Source: an uncultured Peptococcaceae bacterium (lineage in GTDB: Bacteria > Bacillota > Desulfotomaculia > Desulfotomaculales > Desulfallaceae). From it: a DNA stretch of 27,880 bases. The notes under the pieces are model-generated. The model was not told the DNA's origin and did no database searches. It saw nothing but the letters and a program-made list of their open reading frames with translations. The DNA is taken from the NCBI GenBank assembly GCA_913064925.1, contig CAJYBN010000005.1, forward strand, positions 1-27,880, written 5' to 3'. Shown here piece after piece: positions 24,874 through 27,880 of the stretch. The translations under genes and the position numbers were made by a program. Position 1 is the first letter of the stretch, and each line of letters starts with the position of its first letter.

Positions 24874-26019
24874 ATGACATTCAGCGCCCCGGTTTGGTGC
24901 GAGGTAGATTTAAAAGCCATCGCCCACAACATCAGAGAGCTCAAAAGAATCACCAACCCGTCAGCCGAATTTATGGCAGTAGTTAAAGCCAACGCGTACG
25001 GCCACGGCGCCTATCAGGTGGCGAGGGTAGCCCTGGAAAACGGGGCTACCCGTCTGGCCGTAGCCCGCGTTAAGGAAGGCGTGGCGTTACGCCTAGCGGG
25101 AATCGACGCTCCCATATTGATATTGGGTTACACAGTACTTGACGATTACCGCACTTTACTTGACTACGATTTAACCCAAACGGTATACAGCCTGCTCATG
25201 GCCGAACAGCTGTCCTCTCTAGCGGCCCAACTCGGCAAAAAGGCCAAAGTCCACATTAAGGTGGATACGGGAATGGGGCGACTCGGCGTTTGTACTTACG
25301 GAACCGGCCCTAACTACGAGAAAGCCGTAAACGAAATAACTTCCATAGTTTCCTTATCCCATCTCGAAGTGGAAGGCATATACACCCATTTTGCCACGGC
25401 GGATAGCCGAGATAAGACGCACGCCATGCAGCAGTGGTACAGTTTTAATGACCTGCTCACCGCCTTAGCCAAAAACGGTTTAACTTTTCAGTACAGGCAC
25501 GCAGCCAACAGCGCTGCATTGATTGACTTGCCGGAAACACACCTCGACCTGGTGCGGGCCGGCATTGCCATATACGGTATTCCGCCATCCCATGAAGTGA
25601 TGGCGGAACGGGTCAGCCTAAAACCTGCCATGTGCGTAAAAGCCAGGGTGGCGCACGTTAAACGCGTACCTGCCGGCACAGGCATAAGTTACGGTATAAC
25701 TTACGTAGTGCCGGCGGATACCGAAGTGGCCACCATACCGGCCGGCTACGCCGATGGTTACAACCGACTGCTTTCCTCACGCGGCCAAGTTCTGCTTCGC
25801 GGCCAAAGGGTGCCCGTAATCGGCCGAGTTTGCATGGATCAGTTTATGGTGGACGTGGGCGGCGTACCAGGTGTTGAGCCGGGAGAAGAAGTGGTGCTGA
25901 TGGGGCGCCAAGATAAAGAGGAGGTAAGCGCCTGGGAGATTGCAGAAAAGATTGGCACCATAGCATACGAAGTGCTGTGCATGGTAAGCGCCCGAGTGCC
26001 AAGGTATTATATTCATTAA
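24874..26019 (+). CDS. alr: alanine racemase
   Basis: PLP-dependent racemase that makes D-alanine for peptidoglycan. PLP-binding Lys38 (VVKANAYGHGA), KVDTGMGRLG, the catalytic Tyr273 in GTGISYGITYV and the C-terminal GRVCMDQFMVDVG motif are present; 381 aa matches the family. ATG with GGAGGGAGG immediately upstream. Last gene of the acpS-nnr-ald-alr cluster; an obvious promoter for the next unit begins directly after it. In Bacillus, acpS and alr are also near neighbours, so the order is partly conserved. Confidence 0.96.
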   Translation: MTFSAPVWCEVDLKAIAHNIRELKRITNPSAEFMAVVKANAYGHGAYQVARVALENGATRLAVARVKEGVALRLAGIDAPILILGYTVLDDYRTLLDYDLTQTVYSLLMAEQLSSLAAQLGKKAKVHIKVDTGMGRLGVCTYGTGPNYEKAVNEITSIVSLSHLEVEGIYTHFATADSRDKTHAMQQWYSFNDLLTALAKNGLTFQYRHAANSAALIDLPETHLDLVRAGIAIYGIPPSHEVMAERVSLKPAMCVKARVAHVKRVPAGTGISYGITYVVPADTEVATIPAGYADGYNRLLSSRGQVLLRGQRVPVIGRVCMDQFMVDVGGVPGVEPGEEVVLMGRQDKEEVSAWEIAEKIGTIAYEVLCMVSARVPRYYIH

Positions 26020-26030
26020 TCAGTAAAAGG

Positions 26031-26059
26031 TTGTAATCAAATGTAGTTTTTGGTATAAT
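26031..26059 (+). promoter_or_regulatory. sigma-A-type promoter for the leader/48-aa gene
   Basis: TTGTAA (26031-26036), 17-bp spacer, perfect TATAAT (26054-26059). Transcription would start near 26066. Confidence 0.75.
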
Positions 26060-26065
26060 TAATAT

Positions 26066-26155
26066 AAAGTTTATTAAGTTTGCATCGACGGCGATGCTGC
26101 GGCAACGGTGCCCGGCACTGGTTTGATCCTCAAGTCAAACCAGTGCCGGGCTTTT
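26066..26155 (+). ncRNA. short leader RNA ending in a strong terminator hairpin (attenuator or small RNA)
   Basis: Between the promoter and the 48-aa gene there are two hairpins: GCATCG/CGATGC with loop ACGG (26082-26097), and a 17-bp perfect stem GCCCGGCACTGGTTTGA (26110-26126) / TCAAACCAGTGCCGGGC (26135-26151) with an 8-base loop, followed by TTTTG. The terminator stands before the SD and start codon of the next gene, so the transcript would either end as a ~90-nt RNA or read through under regulation. No overlapping anti-terminator arm was found by eye. Confidence 0.55.
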
Positions 26156-26184
26156 GTAATTTACCATTGAAAGGAGGGAGGCCA

Positions 26185-26331
26185 ATGATCGGATGCCCCA
26201 TGGCTTACGCCGATCCCTGCAGCAACTGTGCCCAATACGGCACATGCGCGCCAAGCCAGGCCGTACAAAAGCTGGAAAAACTTGAAAAACAATTACTTGA
26301 ACTGAAAAAATTGCTTGAGCGCAAGGGGTAA
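26185..26331 (+). CDS. 48-aa protein: four Cys followed by a coiled coil
   Basis: ATG at 26185 with AAAGGAGGGAGG upstream; the frame is open further back, but that would begin inside the leader hairpins. Cys4, Cys12, Cys15 and Cys21 (CPMAYADPCSNCAQYGTC) could bind a Zn or Fe-S cluster; residues about 26-46 (VQKLEKLEKQLLELKKLLER) form a heptad-repeat helix. A small metal-binding oligomer is the reasonable picture, but the family is not recognised. It is a single-gene unit between the leader terminator and a terminator at 26361. Confidence 0.7.
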   Translation: MIGCPMAYADPCSNCAQYGTCAPSQAVQKLEKLEKQLLELKKLLERKG

Positions 26332-26360
26332 GCGAAAAACTGCCGCGCGTAACCCGGTAG

Positions 26361-26394
26361 GCCGTGGTTTATTTTAACCGCGGCATTTTTTTTT
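26361..26394 (+). terminator. terminator after the 48-aa gene
   Basis: 9-bp stem GCCGTGGTT/AACCGCGGC (one wobble), loop TATTTT, followed by nine T. A second small hairpin GCGTGC/GCACGC follows at 26395-26410. Confidence 0.9.
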
Positions 26395-26444
26395 GCGTGC
26401 CTGCGCACGCAATTGCCGGCCACGCGTAATATTAAACAAACATA

Positions 26445-26483
26445 TAATTTATTTCTTTATAAAAAAGGATTAATTTATTTCTT
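26445..26483 (+). repeat. 13-bp direct repeats upstream of the membrane zinc-ribbon gene
   Basis: TAATTTATTTCTT at 26445-26457 and again at 26471-26483, a 26-bp period. The second copy overlaps a TTGACG -35-like box (26482-26487), though no well-spaced -10 follows. AT-rich context limits the meaning. Confidence 0.5.
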
Positions 26484-26535
26484 GACGAAATTTATAAGTC
26501 ATGTAAAGTTATATAGTTTTGAGAGGGGGAGGATT

Positions 26536-26880
26536 ATGGCCAGTCCGCGTATCAAAAACAACTACCAGGAAGTGACTTTGATTTTTGTAAGAATTTTGGC
26601 TTACATAACAATACTGTTAATTGCCGGTTTTTCAGCCTGGCTGACGGCAGTGGTAGCGGGCGCATCATGGGGCCTGGCCGGTGCCATCAGCGGTGCGGCA
26701 GCCGGTTTGGCCGGGTTCTTCTTGCTGGTATGCGGGTCGCTTTACGAAGTAAATACATTTACCTGCCGTTCATGCGACCACTCGGACCGCGTATTAAGGC
26801 ATATAGGCACTTATAATTGTTATAATTGCGGCGCCTTATATTACATATACGACAACGAAATCAAGAGCATCGGTGCATAA
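26536..26880 (+). CDS. membrane protein with two helices and C-terminal zinc ribbon, 114 aa
   Basis: ATG 26536 with GAGGGGGAGG upstream. Two hydrophobic segments (LAYITILLIAGFSAWLTAVV at about 20-39 and LAGAISGAAAGLAGFFLLV at about 47-65) anchor it in the membrane; the cytoplasmic or external tail has two knuckles, CRSCDH and CYNCG, typical of a zinc ribbon. No family recognised; a small membrane protein of unknown role. It is monocistronic and followed by a terminator-like hairpin. Confidence 0.75.
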   Translation: MASPRIKNNYQEVTLIFVRILAYITILLIAGFSAWLTAVVAGASWGLAGAISGAAAGLAGFFLLVCGSLYEVNTFTCRSCDHSDRVLRHIGTYNCYNCGALYYIYDNEIKSIGA

Positions 26881-26901
26881 GCTCTACCAATTTGCCCCCA
26901 A

Positions 26902-26930
26902 GCCGCGGTTCTACCCGCGGCATATTTTTA
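26902..26930 (+). terminator. terminator after the membrane zinc-ribbon gene
   Basis: 7-bp stem GCCGCGG/CCGCGGC with loop TTCTAC, followed by ATATTTTTA. A second hairpin CCCGGC/GCCGGG lies at 26937-26954. Confidence 0.65.
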
Positions 26931-26962
26931 TGTTTACCCGGCATGTTTGCCGGGCTGATGGA

Positions 26963-27127
26963 TTGAAGGAAGCCCTGTCACCTAACCAGCGGTTTAAGTT
27001 TGAAAAAATTAAGATCCTCATTGCCGATGACCAGGCCCTGATGCGGGATGGTTTGAAAACCATACTGGAGCTTGAAAAGGATATGGAAGTGGTAGGTACT
27101 GCCGGCCACGGGCGTGAAGAAACGTAG
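26963..27127 (+). pseudogene. truncated NarL/LuxR-type response regulator (receiver N-terminus only)
   Basis: Residues KIKILIADDQALMRDGL and KTILELEKDMEVVGTAGHG are a canonical start of a NarL-type receiver domain (acidic pair in ADDQ), but the frame ends at TAG about 40 residues in, before the phospho-acceptor Asp, and no other frame continues the domain. No ATG precedes the conserved part; the nearest in-frame start is a TTG at 26963 without an SD. I read it as a remnant joined to unrelated sequence by a deletion near 27120. Confidence 0.7.
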
Positions 27128-27303
27128 TGCCCTGGGGAGTGCTGGGGCTGTGCGTCGCATGGCTTTTTATAAAACGAAGGGAAATAAGGTCGGCCATGGA
27201 CCAGATGGTAACGGCTGTCTTTGCCGGTGCCGGTGTTGGTATTGCTACCCTTGCTTATTTTATTCCCGTAACGGCAGATTTGAAAATGTATGCAATGCTG
27301 TGA
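27127..27303 (+). pseudogene. membrane-protein fragment, 58 aa, of unknown origin
   Basis: A GTG-started frame directly abutting the response-regulator stop codon encodes two hydrophobic stretches (WGVLGLCVAWLFI, then KRREIR, then VTAVFAGAGVGIATLAYF). Codon content looks protein-like, but there is no SD and the beginning coincides with the end of the truncated regulator, so it is probably the C-terminal remnant of a membrane protein; a real small membrane protein cannot be excluded. The following 145 bases up to the next gene hold two hairpins and no other gene. Confidence 0.4.
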
Positions 27304-27317
27304 ACCAATTTCTGAAA

Positions 27318-27348
27318 AGCCCGGTGCGGGAAATCCGCATGCCGGGCT
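27318..27348 (+). other. long bulged hairpin, not a clear terminator
   Basis: AGCCCGG-TGCGG / CCGCA-TG-CCGGGCT: 12 bp with a 2-base bulge and loop GAAAT. No T-tract follows. A second hairpin GCTGTAGC/GCTGCAGC with loop AAAAA lies at 27400-27420. Confidence 0.5.
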
Positions 27349-27448
27349 CCATGGAGGTTAAAGCCACCAATTAGCTGGCCTTTCTACTCGGAGGATAGCG
27401 CTGTAGCAAAAAGCTGCAGCTCCACACTACTTGATTTGCTAAGGGAGG

Positions 27449-27811
27449 TTGGTTATCATCTCTTCGCTAGCCTTGTTGTTACTGGGATTGCTCGTTGGCG
27501 TGTTAGCCAGTTTTACTGGTTTGGGCGGCGGTTTTCTGATCGTTCCGCTTCTGGTTCTTTCCGGTTACTCGTCTGAAAAAGCGGTTGGAACGTCCTTCTT
27601 AACCATATTCATTATTTCCATATCGGCACTTATTGCACACAATAAGTTAGCCCATGTCGATTACCGCCTAGGCGCGCTGCTGGGCATCGGCGGCGTAATC
27701 GGCGCCCAGATCGGGTCCCGCCTGGTGGAATACGTGCCGGAAACGGTTTTTAATAAATTTTTTGCGCTGGTCCTGGTGGTACTGGCCGCCCGCATGTTTT
27801 GGGCAAAATAG
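27449..27811 (+). CDS. half-size TSUP (TauE/SafE, DUF81) membrane transporter
   Basis: 120 aa with about four membrane helices and the family signatures GLLVGVLASFTGLGGGFLIVPLL (read as GVLASFTGLGGGF and LIVPLL), AVGTSFLTIFI, and IGGVIGAQIGSRL. Normal TSUP proteins of about 250 aa contain two such repeats; this is one repeat, so it may work as a dimer or with a second half-size gene beyond the window. Initiation is odd: the TTG at 27449 directly abuts the GGGAGG SD (no spacer), while the properly spaced codons are ATC ATC; no ATG or GTG is available. Possibly an organic sulfonate, sulfite or other anion exporter; substrate unknown. Confidence 0.75.
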   Translation: MVIISSLALLLLGLLVGVLASFTGLGGGFLIVPLLVLSGYSSEKAVGTSFLTIFIISISALIAHNKLAHVDYRLGALLGIGGVIGAQIGSRLVEYVPETVFNKFFALVLVVLAARMFWAK

Positions 27812-27880
27812 GCGACCCGGTGATCGTGATAGAGTAGGCCGACCTCTTACAAGGCCAGCCCCTCAATGAACGGCTCGTGC

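Noticed and set aside
26082..26097. Guanidine-II (mini-ykkC) riboswitch because of the ACGG tetraloop
   Set aside because: That class needs two ACGR-loop hairpins; the second hairpin here has an unrelated 8-base loop, and the downstream gene is not a guanidine exporter.
1..27880. CRISPR array, insertion sequence, prophage or tRNA/rRNA genes
   Set aside because: No regularly spaced repeats, transposase or phage motifs, terminal inverted repeats or tRNA-like cloverleaf were noticed on either strand.

Overview
The window looks like chromosomal DNA of an anaerobic, low-to-mid GC Gram-positive bacterium of the Clostridia, probably the Desulfotomaculum/Pelotomaculum (Peptococcaceae) neighbourhood. 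Evidence: strong AGGAGG-type Shine-Dalgarno (SD) sites, many TTG/GTG starts, sigma-A-like promoters, an anaerobic selenocysteine formate dehydrogenase with NuoE/NuoF-like diaphorase subunits, several acyl-CoA ligases and small zinc-ribbon proteins. The taxonomic placement is inference from gene content; no rRNA or tRNA gene was seen.

Layout. 1-1850: end of an unrecognised gene, two minus-strand genes (a 64-aa Cys protein and a DUF2889-like protein) and a coiled-coil/zinc-ribbon protein. 2091-6207: sirtuin (cobB), convergent endonuclease/exonuclease/phosphatase-fold protein, tsaD, and a radical SAM protein with internal PDZ and DUF512-like C-terminus, preceded by three DnaA-box-like repeats. 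6284-8782: phenylacetate-CoA ligase with a tandem-ACT protein, terminator, then 5-formyl-THF cyclo-ligase. 8852-14993: formate dehydrogenase operon: NuoE-like, NuoF-like, a free-standing five-cluster Fe-S protein that is a truncated tandem copy of the next gene, and a formate dehydrogenase catalytic subunit read through an in-frame TGA (Sec) with a convincing SECIS hairpin. 15176-16807: long-chain acyl-CoA ligase behind a FadR-like palindrome. 16808-17309: 500-bp intergenic with a GC-rich, probably structured RNA. 17310-21610: acetyl-CoA synthetase followed by a LytS/LytR-type two-component pair. 21726-26019: acpS (with a start-frame problem), nnr (NAD(P)HX repair), ald and alr. 26031-26880: promoter, terminator-bearing leader and a 48-aa Cys/coiled-coil protein, then a two-TM zinc-ribbon protein. 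26963-27811: a decayed stretch (response-regulator fragment, membrane-protein fragment) and a half-size TSUP transporter.

How the genes fit together. The formate dehydrogenase operon can couple formate/CO2 to NAD(H), and possibly to ferredoxin because the NuoF-like subunit carries a C-terminal 2[4Fe-4S] domain. The upstream cyclo-ligase returns 5-formyl-THF to the C1 pool. Acyl-, phenylacetyl- and acetyl-CoA ligases point to growth on organic and fatty acids. Acs, its likely regulatory pair (LytS/LytR) and the CobB sirtuin suggest transcriptional and post-translational control of acetate activation. ald and alr connect pyruvate/alanine to D-alanine for the cell wall.

Most notable: the Sec formate dehydrogenase with a truncated but ligand-complete tandem paralogue, the candidate structured RNA before acs, the leader with a 17-bp perfect terminator hairpin before a tiny Cys protein, and the FadR-like operator before fadD.
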